Of a DNA stretch of 64,000 bases, positions 25,890 through 39,400 are shown in pieces (the first letter of the stretch is position 1; each line of letters begins with the position of its first letter). Below the pieces are notes generated by a model. That model saw only the letters and a list, made by a program, of their open reading frames with translations, made no database searches and was not told the DNA's origin. Position numbers and translations under genes: made by a program. This DNA comes from Xylogone sp. PMI_703 (taxonomy: Eukaryota; Ascomycota; Leotiomycetes), in NCBI GenBank assembly GCA_021399445.1, contig JAJTUQ010000014.1, positions 294,362-358,361 on the forward strand. The letters run 5' to 3'.

Positions 25890-26460
25890 ATCTTTTAAAC
25901 CTTCTTTCTTTTTTATCATACTACTCAAACATTTATATTCTGGAGAGAATAAATAAGTAAAAAGGAAAAAATCACGAAAATTACAAAAAGTTATAAATTT
26001 TTCTGTTTATATCTAATCTTACAGAGTTAAGATATCTCTTTGTGCTTTTTATGCCTATAATGACAAAGTTTGCAAAATAATTCTTAAGTTAAATTATTAT
26101 AATAAGTATATTTTGTACTGTCAGACATACAATAATAAAAATATCCTTATGATTTCTTGGGAAACCTTAAATCAAGAGGAAACTTACCTCGAGGCCGAGG
26201 AAAAGAAGGTCACCCAGGCCATAATTGACAATGTTACTTACCTGGCTCGTTTAAGGAAATAAAGAAAATTTCTACAAAAATATACTAAAAAGATAATTCG
26301 TCATAGTTTAAAGACTTTGAATAAGTTAGACATTGCCGAAAAGAAAGAATATATTAAGTAAAAGAATTCTGACTATATAGTCATAACTTTTCTGAATAAC
26401 TCTATCTTCTCGAATTTCCAGATTAACAACCTTTTTAGGACTTTTGACCAGATTTATTTT
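25890..26460 (+). pseudogene. Antisense Zn2Cys6-like gene of element B2
   Basis: Same position and strand relation as in B1. The cluster at 26041-26130 reads CAFYAYNDKVC, then YYNKYILYCQTY: C-X2-C-X6-C-X8-C-X2-C-X6-C with some Cys now Tyr. The helical part ISWETLNQEETYLEAEEKKV and HSLKTLNKLDIAEKKEY follows. Stops at former Gln codons. Confidence 0.68.
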
Positions 26461-26499
26461 AGTAATTTAATATTAGATAATCTAGTTTAATATATCTGG

Positions 26500-29400
26500 C
26501 CTTAAACTCTCGAACTTTCCGTTAAATGTTCTTAAGTTCTTTTACTAGTTCTTAAGTATTTTCTGACTTTGGGTACCTCTTCCATTTGATCAGATACTGA
26601 ACTTTCTTTTTGAAAATCCTCTATCTTTTTATACTTTTCACTTTATATTCTTTTTCTAGGTTAAGATTTTCTGTTTCTAAGTACATAATTATTAACATTT
26701 CTGGTAATACTTATTTTAGTATAATAACATAAAAAACTAAATGTATTTTAGTATCTTTAGGTAGTTTTAACTTATATATTACTTATCCCAAAACTTTATC
26801 GATTTCTAGTAATTTTATTTTCTTGAAATCTAATGATTTACTTAATTTTTTAGTTTTGATAAATTTTCGTAAGAGATATACTTTATCCTTTTTCTTAAAT
26901 ATAAATTCTATTCTATATTATTTATTATAATATTTTTTCATTCTTTCTCTGACTTCTTCTAGGTTTTGTTGCATAACTACTTATATTTCCTTGATGAACT
27001 TAACTCTTTCTTCTATTATTATTATTATATTAAATATCTTTTTCCACAAGTATATTGTACTCATTTCTTTTCCGAAATTTGTATAATAAGGTAATACTTA
27101 TATATTATTATACTTTACTCTGTTATATGTACATTGTACTGTTAGTAACAACTTAACCTAATTATCCTGTAAGTAATTAATATATACCTTGAAATATTAC
27201 TTAAACATCTAAATTAGTCTTTTAATACTTCTGTCGGTCTATGTTTATCTTTTGGTGACTATCTTAGTTTTAGTCTTTATTATAGTAATAAGTACTTGCC
27301 AAAACTTTGATATAAACAATTTATTTTTATTAAAGATGATTTCTTTTGGAAATCCAAATATTATGAATACTCTGCTTATAAGCATATCTGTTAACTGTTC
27401 TGCTATGTAAGTACTTTTCCATAGTATAAAGATCCTGTACTTGGTTAGTCTATCTATGACTACTAATACCTTGTCATAGATCTCGTTGTTTATATCTAAT
27501 AATAATAATAAGTCTATTATAAAGTCCATTACTATCGACTCCTATAGTCCTTCTAGTATTTCCAACAGTTATAATAATCTATATATAATTTTTCGCATTA
27601 ATTTTGTTCTATAACATATGTTATATACTTTAACAACTTCTTATATTATTTTCTATAACTTAAGTATATAAAACTCTAGACTAAGAAGTTCGTACATCTT
27701 TGTGATTCCTTGATACTCATGCAGTAATGAGTCATGTATATACTTAATAAACTTCTTAGTTAAGGATTGTGATATATAGATTCTCTTGTTACAAAACCAC
27801 ATTCTTGGTTCCTCAATAGATTCTTCTTATTTGTCGTCTGGACTTAACTCCTGAAATAATGCTTTAACCTTCTTGATTTCATACTTAATGGCCTGGACTA
27901 TCTTCTTCGTCCATTTTACATCAAATTCTTATTCTTCAGCTCTTTAAGTTAAGTAATTATATACTAATATTTTATCTTCTTCCTCTTTAAGAATAGCTTT
28001 AACTTCTGGTTCAGCCTTTTTTATATAATCTGGTCTTTTGCTAAATATATCTGTTTTAGTATTCTCAGTTCCTTTGATATGCCTTATTTTGAAGTTATAC
28101 TATATAAGTTCTTCTGACCATTTAACTTGTCTAACATTTAATATTTTGATATTAACAAAATATCTTAAGTTATAATAATCTATAAGTACTTTTACTTCTA
28201 ATCTTAGAAAGTATACTCTCTAGGTTTTGAACATATTTATTATAGTTAATAATTCCTTATCATAAATGTCATAATTCCTTTCTGCAGGAAAAAACTTCCT
28301 TGAGTAAAAAACTATCAGTCTCCATCTCCCATTAAAGTATAACTGACTTAAAACTACTCTTAATAATTCATTCGATACATCCACTTCAATTCTAGTTAAC
28401 AGTCCTGCCTAGAATATTACCAAGATTATTCCTTCATTGAATTAATCCTTAAGCCTTTACCATACTTCTTGTTCCTTATTTTCGAATTTGAATTCCCGAT
28501 CTTTCTTGGTTAAGTCGTTTAATAATACAATAATATCCAAGAATTTATAAACATATTTCCGATAAAAGTTACATATTCCCTTGAATACCTGAACATCTCT
28601 GACATTCTTTGGATCAGGCCATTCTCTTATACTGACTATCTTCTATAAATCCATTCAGAATCCTTCTCTTGATACTATATACTTTAGGAATTCTACTTCT
28701 GTTTGATGGAATATACATTTATATGATTAGCATCATATATTATTATTTATTAAAATCTGTAAAATCTTTTCTACATATTCCCTGTATTCTTCTAACATTC
28801 TAGAATAAATCAATAAATCATCAATATAAATTATGACGAACATATTCAAGTATAACATAAGTATATAGTTTATTATCCTTTGGAATATTACAAATAAGTT
28901 AATAAGTCTTATTAACAAAACCAAATATTCGAACAATCCATAACATATTCTGAATACTATCTTCTATTCATCTCCTTCTGTGATCCTGACTAGATAAAAT
29001 CCTATCCAGAAATCTAACTTCATAAAGTACTTAACACTTGTTAATCTCTTCTGTAAGTCCGAGATAAACAGTATCAGATATTAATCCTTGATTATAATAT
29101 CGTTTAATCCTCAATAATCTACAACCATTCTTCATTTCTTTGGTCCTTTCTTTGGAACATACATTACTAATACCTTACATAATACTTCTGAGAGTCTAAT
29201 ATGTCTTTTTGCTAATAACTAATCTAATTCTTCTCGTAAGACTTGTCGTTGTTCTTCGTTCATCGTATATAGTCAACAATATAATAAGTAAGTTCCTTCT
29301 TTCAAGTATATATAATAATCCTAAGGTTTTCTTAACAGTAAAACTTCCGCGTCCAGTAATTCTTCGAATAACTTCTGATATTTCTGATACTCCATAAGTA

Positions 29401-30150
29401 ACATTAGTACTATTTCCACATTATTTACTTATACTAACAAGTCAGTTAGTCATAAACTACCTGTCTTACCAAATCCCATTATCTAGCCTATTTCCCAATT
29501 TACTTATAAATTATGATTTTTGAACTACAACATCCTTATGATTATTTCATATTTACCTAGATATAATACGTCAAACACAATTTCTGTTTTTTCTCCAGAT
29601 ATCTCCACTATTAGCAACTCAGTCTTTACTTCTACTTGAGAAGAAGTACTCAATCTGTTTACTATTCTGATAAAGTAACTCCTTCTTTTAACTTTGGTAT
29701 TCAGTCCTAATCAAGTAACTACTTCAGGTGTAATAAGGTTGATTGTACTACTGTTATCGAACATTACTGTTAGATCTTGTCCTTTTAACTTAATGAACAT
29801 CGTCAAAAGAGAACTTCTAAAAACTACATTTGTCTCGACATACTCTTCCTTAAAGTCATCTTCGTACCAAGAGTCTATAGTTTTGTCAAACTTATACTGT
29901 CTTCCTATTCTATAACCTTATCACAATATACATATCTCATGGTAAAACTGTTCATTATCAGATATAACTTTGGTCCATATAATCTCGTCCTTTGTTTCTA
30001 TCCATACTGTCCATACGTTTAAGAAATTTTTCCATGTTAGTAGTTCTACTACCAGTAATATAATAATATATTATACTTCTTCTTAGAACAAGTTTAAGCT
30101 TAAGTAATAATAAGACTTAAATATAATCTCTATGATCATTCCGAAGTCCA
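26500..30150 (-). pseudogene. B2 pol
   Basis: Integrase core in an open stretch 27529-27245: MDFIIDLLLLLDINNEIYDK, then VVIDRLTKYRIFILWKSTY, with the second catalytic Asp lost (FNKNKLF where B1 has SDRDKLF). Reverse transcriptase about 29250-28700 with IIYIDDLLIYSRMLEEYREY, the active-site box intact, in an open frame 28936-28733. RNase H about 28500-28000. Protease and chromodomain regions are badly decayed. Confidence 0.82.
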
Positions 30151-30199
30151 CGATTTCGTCTTTAGCTAAGTATAATTCTATCTATTCCTATTGTTATTT

Positions 30200-31894
30200 T
30201 ACTATAAACCATATCTTACATCAACCTTCCCAGTTTTTCCTAATTCTTATAAGTATTATCCTTTCGCTTACTTCAGAGGCTTCTGAATGCTCAAGGTTCT
30301 TATTCAGTCTATATAACTCTTTAGTCATTAGTACTGATTCTGATGTCTTACCCTTTACAGTTTAGCTAAAGCCTGGTTCCATTAATTCTTCTATCATCTT
30401 AAACTAGTCCTTTGCTTTTTTTAATAAATATCGTATAATGTCCTTTAATACTTTTTTTAATATTTCCAGTATATCCTCATATCCGAAAATCTTCTTAGTA
30501 AATTCTGAGGCTAAATCCTTCTTCTCGACTAAATCTTCTTTAACTTTTACTCTAAAAAACACTTCTTTAAAGTCTAATATATTAATAAACCAAAGTCTAG
30601 TCCTTTCTATCAGAACATCATCATACACCTCCATATCACTATTCTCCTGTTCTTTTTCTAAGTTATCCTTTGTATACACAAAATACTTATACAAAATTTA
30701 ACTGACCAACAAATCTTTATCATCCTCTGGCCAAACTTCTGAGCTAAAACGAATTACTTCTTTTACCTCCTTCATTATTTACTATTCTGCTTCAGCCTCT
30801 GCCTTAGCCTTTACTTCTACAAATGCCTTTTTTTCCTCCAGGGTGATAATCATGTTAACTTCTGCGAATATTACTTCCTTACCTTTTCCTTTATACTCCA
30901 GTTTTTGCCTTACCTCTTCTGCATTATTGGTCTGTTTACCCTTAAACTTGCTGTTCTTGTCATATTCATAAGCTATATATTCAGGTAAATAACATTTAAA
31001 ACATAAATTCTTTTCTCTATATTTTTTCCGTTATTTTAATATCAAGTTATATTTTCCTCCTTTCTTGAGATCTCTCTTGAAGATTATATTTACTTCTTAA
31101 TCTATGACGTCGAAATTTCTTTTGGATCCTTTGTTTTTTCCTTCAGAGTTTTACTTCTTGTTGTTCCAGCCTGTTACTTTACCCTTTTTTATCCAGCATC
31201 TTTCTTACTGATAATCGTCTATCTCAACAACTTCTTTCATGAATTCCTCTAGACTTCTTAAGGCCAGTCTTAGCCATGTTATCTTGTTTATTATCATATC
31301 CTTAAAACTTTCCTTATAATAGTACATCAGGACTTCATCGTCCCAGTCTGCTTGAAGGACTAACATACAAAACCTTATATTATGATTCTATACTAATCTT
31401 ACTTACTTAAGCCTATCTAACTACCTGAAAACTTCCTGCTTCTCATTTGTACTATCGAACAGTTAATCTATTTTGTCCCAGAAATTATTCAGACTTCTAA
31501 ATAAGTTAATCGTTTCTTGTTATTTGTCTTTTTTCTTCTTGATAATATTATAAAAATTCTCTATATATAACAATAGAAGTTTAAATATATTTTTTTCTAA
31601 GTATGTAACAACCCAGAATATATAGTCTTATTCATTCCTGAAAATAATTTCGTTAAATTTCAAGAATAAACGAACTTGTATTTTGAAAACTTTATACTTA
31701 GATTTATCTTCGTTGAATTTGGCTGATATTATTATTTTAGATAATTTTAATAATAAAATAACTCGTGGGAATTCTTGTTCTTTATCGTTATCGTTATCCG
31801 ATAAAGGTAAGTTTGGTGCTGGTACAAGGCCTAGCACAAGGTCTGGCGTTATATACTTTATCCTTGACATAGAACCTACTTACTGACTTGTTAT
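30200..31894 (-). pseudogene. B2 gag
   Basis: Open from ATG 31870 (MSRIKYITPDLVLGLVPAP) to 31628, with KYKVFKIQVRLFLKFNE. The B1 start lies eight codons upstream; here that codon is ATA at 31894, a G-to-A change. An acidic C-terminal part is open at 30694-30404. No intact zinc knuckle. Confidence 0.75.
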
Positions 31895-31943
31895 AACGTT
31901 TTAGGAACACTTGATTCTAATCTCTCTTAGATAATACTCAAAG

Positions 31944-32287
31944 TGTTACAAACCTAAGTCTTTACTTAGGTCTTATAGAATATACAGGTATATATTAAGT
32001 CATAAAAAGGTTAATGAAAGTGCAGGGATTAGTATAATATAATATATAATTATAACTATAATTATATAAGTAATAATCTGTATTATAAGTTAAGCACGAA
32101 ACTTTTATCCTAAGAACTATCTGAGTTTATATACTGTATGAAATACTGTTGGACCCTTTGGACCCCCCAGGTCCTCCAGGTCCTCTGGGTCTATCACGTG
32201 ATCCCCCTGTCACAGACATGTCAGATTCTCTGTGTAGTCTTGCTACCGAGCCTCAGGCCTAGCATTGTCCGTGCACACTTTGTGACA
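31944..32287 (-). repeat. B2 5' LTR (344 bp)
   Basis: Starts TGTTACAAACC and ends TTTGTGACA. Followed by ACTAA (32288-32292), the duplicate of ACTAG at 25427-25431. Confidence 0.92.
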
Positions 32288-32292
32288 ACTAA

Positions 32293-34598
32293 GTAATATA
32301 ACTAATTGAAAAAATAGAGTATTGATATTTTAACATTGTCAAAGATTAAAAAAATCAGTCAAAGACGAATTAATACATATCAGGCCTTGTTCTGACATAC
32401 TAGTTAAACAAATGAAAGAAGCTGAGGAAATTAATAACTTTTAATACGAATAACGAATAAAGAAAAAAGAAAGGATTTCTTACTCTTTATAAACAAATAA
32501 GTAGAAAAGTTATATTGATAATCAGGGGGACTCAATAGACCTCGATAAGGTTATAAAAAGAAAAAGACAAAGTCTAAAGAACTGTAACAAAGGATTACTC
32601 AAAGAAAAAAACAAGTATAATCTGACTCTTGAGTAATATAAAGAAAAACGAAAAAAAGAAACTTTGTTATAAATATAGATAAGCCAGATATACTGTCTAA
32701 AAACACAGTAACAAGGACAAAGGAAAGTCAAAGGAGATTAAGACTATATTCATAATATTTTTGGCCAAAGACAACGAATTCTATAGTTTAGATAATATCT
32801 TATTAATAAGATAAAATAACTTTGACGAATTACCAAAAGATGTTAAAGATTAGTCTATAGACCAGATCTTATGAGTTTTTCCGACAAAAAATTTACTGAA
32901 AAAGTTTACTATAACACTAAAAATTTAACATTCTCAGGAGTTTTCTCTCTAACCGTAAATGAACTAAATATATTAATATCTATAACTGAAAAAGTAGAAC
33001 AACAATCCTTTGAAGTTATTGGTTTTGACAACTTCTTGTCAGAAGAATATTAAAATACTATAAACTTACCAGACTTTTTTTTCCTAGGACAAATTAAGAG
33101 AGAACTAATAATCCGTAAAAAGTTTCACCAGGTTAACTAAAAGTCCTCGAAAGGAAAAGAATAAGCCAGAATCTCATTAGTATATTCTTTTTATAATATA
33201 ACAATAAGAGAATTAGAACTAAATCAAGTATTAACAAGAAATTTTTTCTGGATAATCTTTTGAGGCTTTGAACTTTTTAATGATATAATAAAAAAGGACT
33301 TTATACTATAACCTTATTTAACCAACTAGCTGTAAGTAAGAGAAAGGCTAATATTAGTTAATGTGTTAATATCTTTTAGCAGAAATCTTATCGAGACCTG
33401 GAGGATGATCAAGAGGAATATTTTATAGGATATACTTCTTCAAAAAGAAGGATTTCTTTAGTGTAAAATATAGAAAGTAAAAGTAATAATTAAAGTTATG
33501 TAGACTAATTTCGAAAAAATCATTATTAGTAAACTTTATTATTATAACCTAGTGTTTTATGTGTTAGAAGAACATGTATAACTATTATAGCTAGATCTGT
33601 ATATATAGGTTATTTATCATGAAGATGAAGAAAAATCCTATTAGGCAAGAAAAGAATTTTGTCAAGAATCATCTTTTTATGAAGAAGGACAGGAAGAATC
33701 TTATGGTTATAAGATAGGTCATTATTATGAATTTAATAATGAATAAATATTTCTTAAAAGACATATTAATAATCTATTTAACCTAAGGAAAACCTCGACA
33801 AGGAGAGTATTACCTCAGATAACTCAAGAAAAGGAATTTAATATAGAATTTACTTTTAATATATTTATGGCTAGAAAAAGAAAGGTTATCTAACTGAATG
33901 TTAAGTTTGACAACAGAAACCTTAAAGCTTTGGTGGATTCAGGAAGCCAGATTAACCTAATCTTACTATAAGTTGTTAAGACGATAGACATACAGACTGA
34001 AGTTTATAATCAGCTTTTACAAATGACCAATAGCTTATTAGTAAAGAAAAAAGTATTCATTAGAACTAAACCTTTTATTATAAAGATTGGAAATCACCAA
34101 GAACAAATCCAGTTTGAGGTTTCTTTCCTTGGAAAGGAAAATATTATTTTAGGATAATCTTGGTTAGAATTCCATGACTTAAACATTAATTAAAAAATAA
34201 AGAAATTAACATTTAAATGTTATTATAACGTTGAACCAAAGGAATAGTCTGTGTAAGATGTCTTTATTGTTGAACTTATTTAAGATAATTTCCAGAATAA
34301 ACTAAATGTTTTCTTGGAAAAATATTAAGACTATCATGAGTTGTTTATTCTATAATCAAAGGATATAGTTTTATCTTTACATAAAGATTAAGACTACGAA
34401 ATTATTCTTTAAGAAAGTATAATACTTTTATATAGACTTATTTATAAAACAAATCTCGCCAGGGATGAGATCTTGAGAAAGTAACTAAATGAACAAATTG
34501 TGAAGAGTTTTTATAAAAAGTTAAATTTTTCATGAGAAGTATTATTGATATAAACATTAAAGTCAGACAATCTCCGGAGAAGATTATATAAAGATTAT
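32293..34598 (+). pseudogene. C1 gag (rest), protease and start of reverse transcriptase
   Basis: Gag homology to C2 resumes exactly after the B2 insertion. The knuckle region near 32620-32700 reads NLTLEXYKEKRKKETLL. An open stretch 32871-33053 reads MSFSDKKFTEKVYYNTKNL. The protease at about 33900-34200 is the best in the window: LKALVDSGSQINL keeps the Asp-Ser-Gly triad, and FEVSFLGKENIILG follows. The reverse transcriptase N-terminus (near 34540-34598) is cut at ATTAT by the C2 insertion and resumes at 41794. Confidence 0.82.
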
Positions 34599-35155
34599 TA
34601 TCACAACCCAAGGTTGACAGCCGAAATCTACCAGTAGAATTGTACTTCCACAAGCTGGCACAAACTTTATAACAGTAAAACTTAAGATGGCAATAAGGAC
34701 ATTATTAACAGCAGTCATGGCTAGTAATAATCTACTAACAAGAATTGATTAAAAGAAAATTATTAATAAAAAGTTGTTAGTAGAACTTTATTAACAGAAT
34801 CCTGTTACTAGATTCTGGGCAGAAAGACTTTACCAGGCAGTTAAGTTACGTGATGAATCATGACCCTTGTAAAATCTTGAGGATCCGGGGATCCAAGAGA
34901 TCTAGATCTTAGGATATAATAAATCTGTGGATCTTGGGGATCCAAGGATCCTAACTTAAATTTATTCATTATATAAGTAGATAATTTCACAGTAGATAAA
35001 AACCTCATGCTTAACTCAATTGATTTACAGTATATTTGTATTTTATAATAACTACCCTAAAGCCTTGTGAAGCTATTCTCTTGCCCTTTACCTTCATCTA
35101 TTATTTGAATGATAAATAACCTTATACCCTTGTAAGAATATTACACTTTGAGCAC
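34599..35155 (+). repeat. C2 5' LTR (557 bp)
   Basis: Starts TATCACAACCCAAGGTTG (TG changed to TA) and ends AATATTACA. It has GGATCC-type palindromes at about 34870-34952 and a TATA motif at 34970. Confidence 0.92.
34970..34976 (+). promoter_or_regulatory. LTR TATA box (C2)
   Basis: TATATAA followed by GTAGATAA, 18 bp after the last GGATCC palindrome. The same TATATAAGTAGAT string lies at the matching place in A, D, C and solo LTRs, so it is the likely core promoter of these elements. Confidence 0.6.
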
Positions 35156-35174
35156 CTTGAAACTCGAAAGTACT

Positions 35175-36480
35175 ATGGCAGGAGAATCTTCAGTACTTCT
35201 AGCTCCTTCAGTTCTTGAAACAAACCTGATTCTGTAAGTTAACTTCGTGGAAAAGAAGCTTGAGTTAAGAAAGATTAAGAAGTATTGTAGCAAGAAGATT
35301 AAACTAAAGATATTTTTATTTCAAGTCTATTCGTATTTGTCTTTACATAAGTAAACCCTTAAGAGTGACTTTGAAAAGATTATCTAAATAATCTTTTACT
35401 TTGACAGCGAAATATTATAATGAATCTTTCCGTATACTGAGAATACAGAAAAATATTCATTAAAACATAAAAATAAATAATAAGACATTATTAATATTTT
35501 CAAATCTATCGACAACTTTAAAAAAAAATTAAAAAGAGTTTTTGATAATCTTTATGAAATAAATAAAGTAGAACAACAATTGTACGCCTTCAAGTAAACT
35601 GGATCTATAACAACATATAACACCAGATTCAAGTAATTAAGTAATCTGATTAACTAAAAAAATAAAACTCTTATGTTTTAATATCACAAAAGACTTAAGG
35701 AATCAGTCAAAGACAAATTAACTTAAATTAGACTTTGCCCGGACACTTTGCTAAAATAAATAAAAAAGGCTAAAAAAATTGACAATTTTTAATATAAACA
35801 GTATATAGAAAAGAAAGGAAAAATTCCTTATTCTTTACAGATAAATAAACGAAAAAACTATATCAATGATCAAAAAGACTTAATAAATCTCGATAAGATC
35901 ACAGGAGGAAAAAGACAAAGTCTTAAGAACTATAATAAAAAATTACCTAAAGGAAAAAACAAATATAATCTGACTCTTGAGCAATACAAAGAAAAAAGAG
36001 AAAAGAAACTTTACTATAAGTATGGACAAGTCAGACATATTGCCTAAGAACATGGTAACAAGGACAAAAGAAAGCCAAAAAAGGCCAAGACTATATTCAT
36101 GATATCCTCGGCCGAAGATAACGAATCCCACGGTTCAAGTAATGCTTTATTGATAAGATAGAGCAACTTCGACGAATTACTAGAAAATGTTAAAGATTAG
36201 TCCGTAGACTAGATTTTACGAAATTTTCTTACAGAAAACTTTATGATAAAAGTCTATTATAATACCAGGAGTATAATATCTTCAAGAGTCTTTTCCTTTA
36301 TTATTAATGAGTTAGATATATTAATATCTGCCGTGAAGAAAGTGGAAAGACAGGGCCTGGAAATTGTTAACCCCGACAATTTCTCTCCAGAAGAATATTA
36401 AGATATTATTGACTTGTTAGACCTGTTCTTCCCAGGACAAGTTAAAGAAGAACCAATGATCTGGGAAAAGTTTTAAGGCA
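35175..36480 (+). pseudogene. C2 gag
   Basis: ATG 35175 (MAGESSVLLAPSVLETNL). Retrotrans_gag domain: RVFDNLYEINKVEQQLYAFK, TGSITTYNTRF, HKRLKESVKDKLT, CPDTLLK. A CCHC knuckle near 36000-36060 reads LYYKYGQVRHIAXEHGN, clearly C-X2-C-X4-H-X4-C with cysteines turned to Tyr or His. A basic tail DKRKPKKAKTIFMISS follows. Stops at Gln and Trp codons only. Confidence 0.85.
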
Positions 36481-39400
36481 GTTTTAATCAAGTTAATTAA
36501 AAATCCCCGAAAGAAAAAGGACATATTAAAATTTCACTAGTATATTCTTTATATATAATACTCAAGACATCGGAACTTAACCAAAAAATAGCAGAAGAAT
36601 CTTTTCGGCAAATCTTCTGGGGTTCTAAACTCTTTAATTACGTAAAACAAAAGGATTTTATCGTCTAATCTTATTAAACAAATGAACCATAAATAAATAA
36701 AAAAATAATATTGATTAAAACAGCTTTTTACCTTGACAGAAGTTGTGTAAAAACCTGGAGATTAGTCAAAAAAAATATTCTTTAAAATATATTACTTTAA
36801 CAAGATAAACTTCTTTAATACAGAATATAGAAATTAAAAACAATAATTAAGGTCATATAGTCTAACTTCGAAAAAATCACTATCAATAGATTATACTACA
36901 ATGACTTAGTACTTTACTCTCTAAGAGAAAATATATGGCCATCTTAACAAGACTCTTATACTTAGGTTGTATACTATGAAGACCAAGAGAAGATATACTA
37001 GGCCAAGAAGGAAGTATATCAAGAAATAATTTTCCATACAGAGTATCGAGAATAATATTATAGTTATAAAATAGGCTATTATTATAAGTTTAACGACAAA
37101 TAAATATTCTTTAAAAAATATATCAACAACCTATTCAACCTGAGAAAGCCCAGAGCAAAGAGAGTATTGCTTCAGATAACTCAAGAAGAGGAATTCAATA
37201 CAGAATTTGCCTTTAATATATTTATAGCTAGTGAAGAAGAAATTATCCAGTTAAATATTAAGTTTAACAACAGAAACCTTAAAGCTTTAATGAATTCAGG
37301 AAACCAGATTAACCTAATCTTGCCACAAGTTATTAAAATAATAGATATATAGACTGAAGTCTATAATCAGCTTTTATGAATAATTAACAGCTTATTAGTA
37401 AAAAAAAGAATGTTCGCCAGAACTAAACTTCTTATCATGAAGATTGAAAACCACCAAGAATAAATCTGGTTTGAGGTTTCTTTCCTTGAAAAAGAAAATA
37501 TTATCCTGGGATAATTTTAATTAGAATTCCATGACTTAAACATTAATTGAAAAATAAAGAAATTAATATTTAAATATTATTATAACATTAGACCAAAAGA
37601 ATAATTTGCATAAAACATTTTTACTGTTGAACTTACTCAGGATAACCTTTAGAATAAACTGGACATTTTCCTGGAAAAATATTAAGATTATTATAAATTA
37701 TTCACCTTATGACCAAAAGATATAGTTTTACTTTTACATAAAGAATAAAATCACGAAATCATTTTCCAGGAAAATGTAACCTTTTTGTACAGATTTATTT
37801 ATGGAACGAATCCCGCCAGGGATGAGATCCTGAAAAAGTGACTAGATGAGCAAACCACAAAAAGTTTCTATAAGGAGTTAAACTCTTCGTGAAGAGTATC
37901 ATTAATATGAGTATTAAAGCCAGACGACCCCTGGGGAAGACTATATAAAGATTACAGAAATTTAAATAATAAAATCATAAAAAACAAATACTCATTACTT
38001 TGTATTAATAATATACAAAACATGCTCATTAGAGCAAAATATTTCACGAAATTAGACTTTATCACAAAGTTTAACTTAATAAGGATCAAAGAAGGACATA
38101 AGTAGTACATTGCTATTCGAACTAAATATAGACTTTATGAACCATTAATTATATTTTTTGGTCTGACGAATATATCAGTAACTATACAGAAAGTGAATAA
38201 TATGATTTTAAGATTATATTTAGATCATTTTATAATAATATATTTAAATAATATCTTGATTTATTCTAAGATATTGGAAGAACATAAACAACATGTTTGT
38301 ACTATACTAAAAGTATTGATTAATAATGACATAAAGTATAAACTGGCTAAGTGTCAGTTTAATATAACAAAAGTGAAATTTCTAAATGAAATAATTTCAG
38401 ACAAAGGATTCTGAATAAACTCAGAAAAAGTAAAAGCCATTAAAGAATGACTTACTCCAAGAACAGTCAAGGAAGTCCAGCAATTTAATAAACTTACTAA
38501 TTACTATAGATGCTACATAACAGGCTATTCAACAAAGGCAAGCCTGTTAACGGAATTGACGAAAAAAGATATACTTTTTGTCTAGGACAAAAAGTAAGAA
38601 AGAGCTTTTCAAGAGGTTAAGAATTAATACAATATAAGCAAAATACTAGCCTATGTTGATCCCGAAAAACTATACTTACTAAAAACAGATACCTTGAATA
38701 GGGCATTAAAAAGAGTCTTGTTACAAAAAGATAACAAAGGACATTAAAGGCCAATAGCCTTTCACTCCCGAAAGCTTATTCTAACAAAGTTAAATTACGA
38801 CATCTACAATAAAGAACTCTTGACTATTATAAAGTATTATAAACACTAGAAAGTTTATTTATGTAACATTAAATATCAGTTTGAGATTTTGACAGATCAC
38901 AAAAATTTAACAACCTTTATGATCACTAAAAACTTTAACAGAAAATAAGTACACTAATATAAAATGTTAACATAATACAATTTCAGGATTCACTATATCC
39001 AAAGAACAGAGAATACTAAAACAGACACTTTAAGTAAGTGACCAGACTATATGGAAGGAAGTTCAAAGCAAAAACTTACTATATTCAAAAAGAAAAGTAA
39101 TACTTTGTGCTTTAATTATACATAAATATTAATAATCATATAAGTTATTGACGAAGAATAGCTAGAAAAGATTAAGTTAATTACTGCAAAAGAGAAAGAA
39201 ATCTCTAAGAATCTCAAGACCAGTTAACTCGAAAATCAGGAATTTCCAGGCATTTGGCTAAAGGACAGGAGAATATTCATCCTACCATCAATCACCCAGG
39301 AGTTTGTAAAAGAATAACATAAATTGCTTATATATAATCATCAAGGAATTACAAAGACCAAGAACAGACTATAACAAGAATTCTTTATCTTTAAACTTTA

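Larger units (their letters stand above)
25432..32287 (-). mobile_element. Complete Ty3/gypsy chromovirus B2, nested in C1 gag
   Basis: Second B copy, minus strand, with LTRs 31944-32287 (5') and 25432-25827 (3'). Flanks ACTAG and ACTAA form a 5-bp duplication with one transition. Gag, pol and the antisense gene occupy the same places as in B1, with more mutations. Confidence 0.9.
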
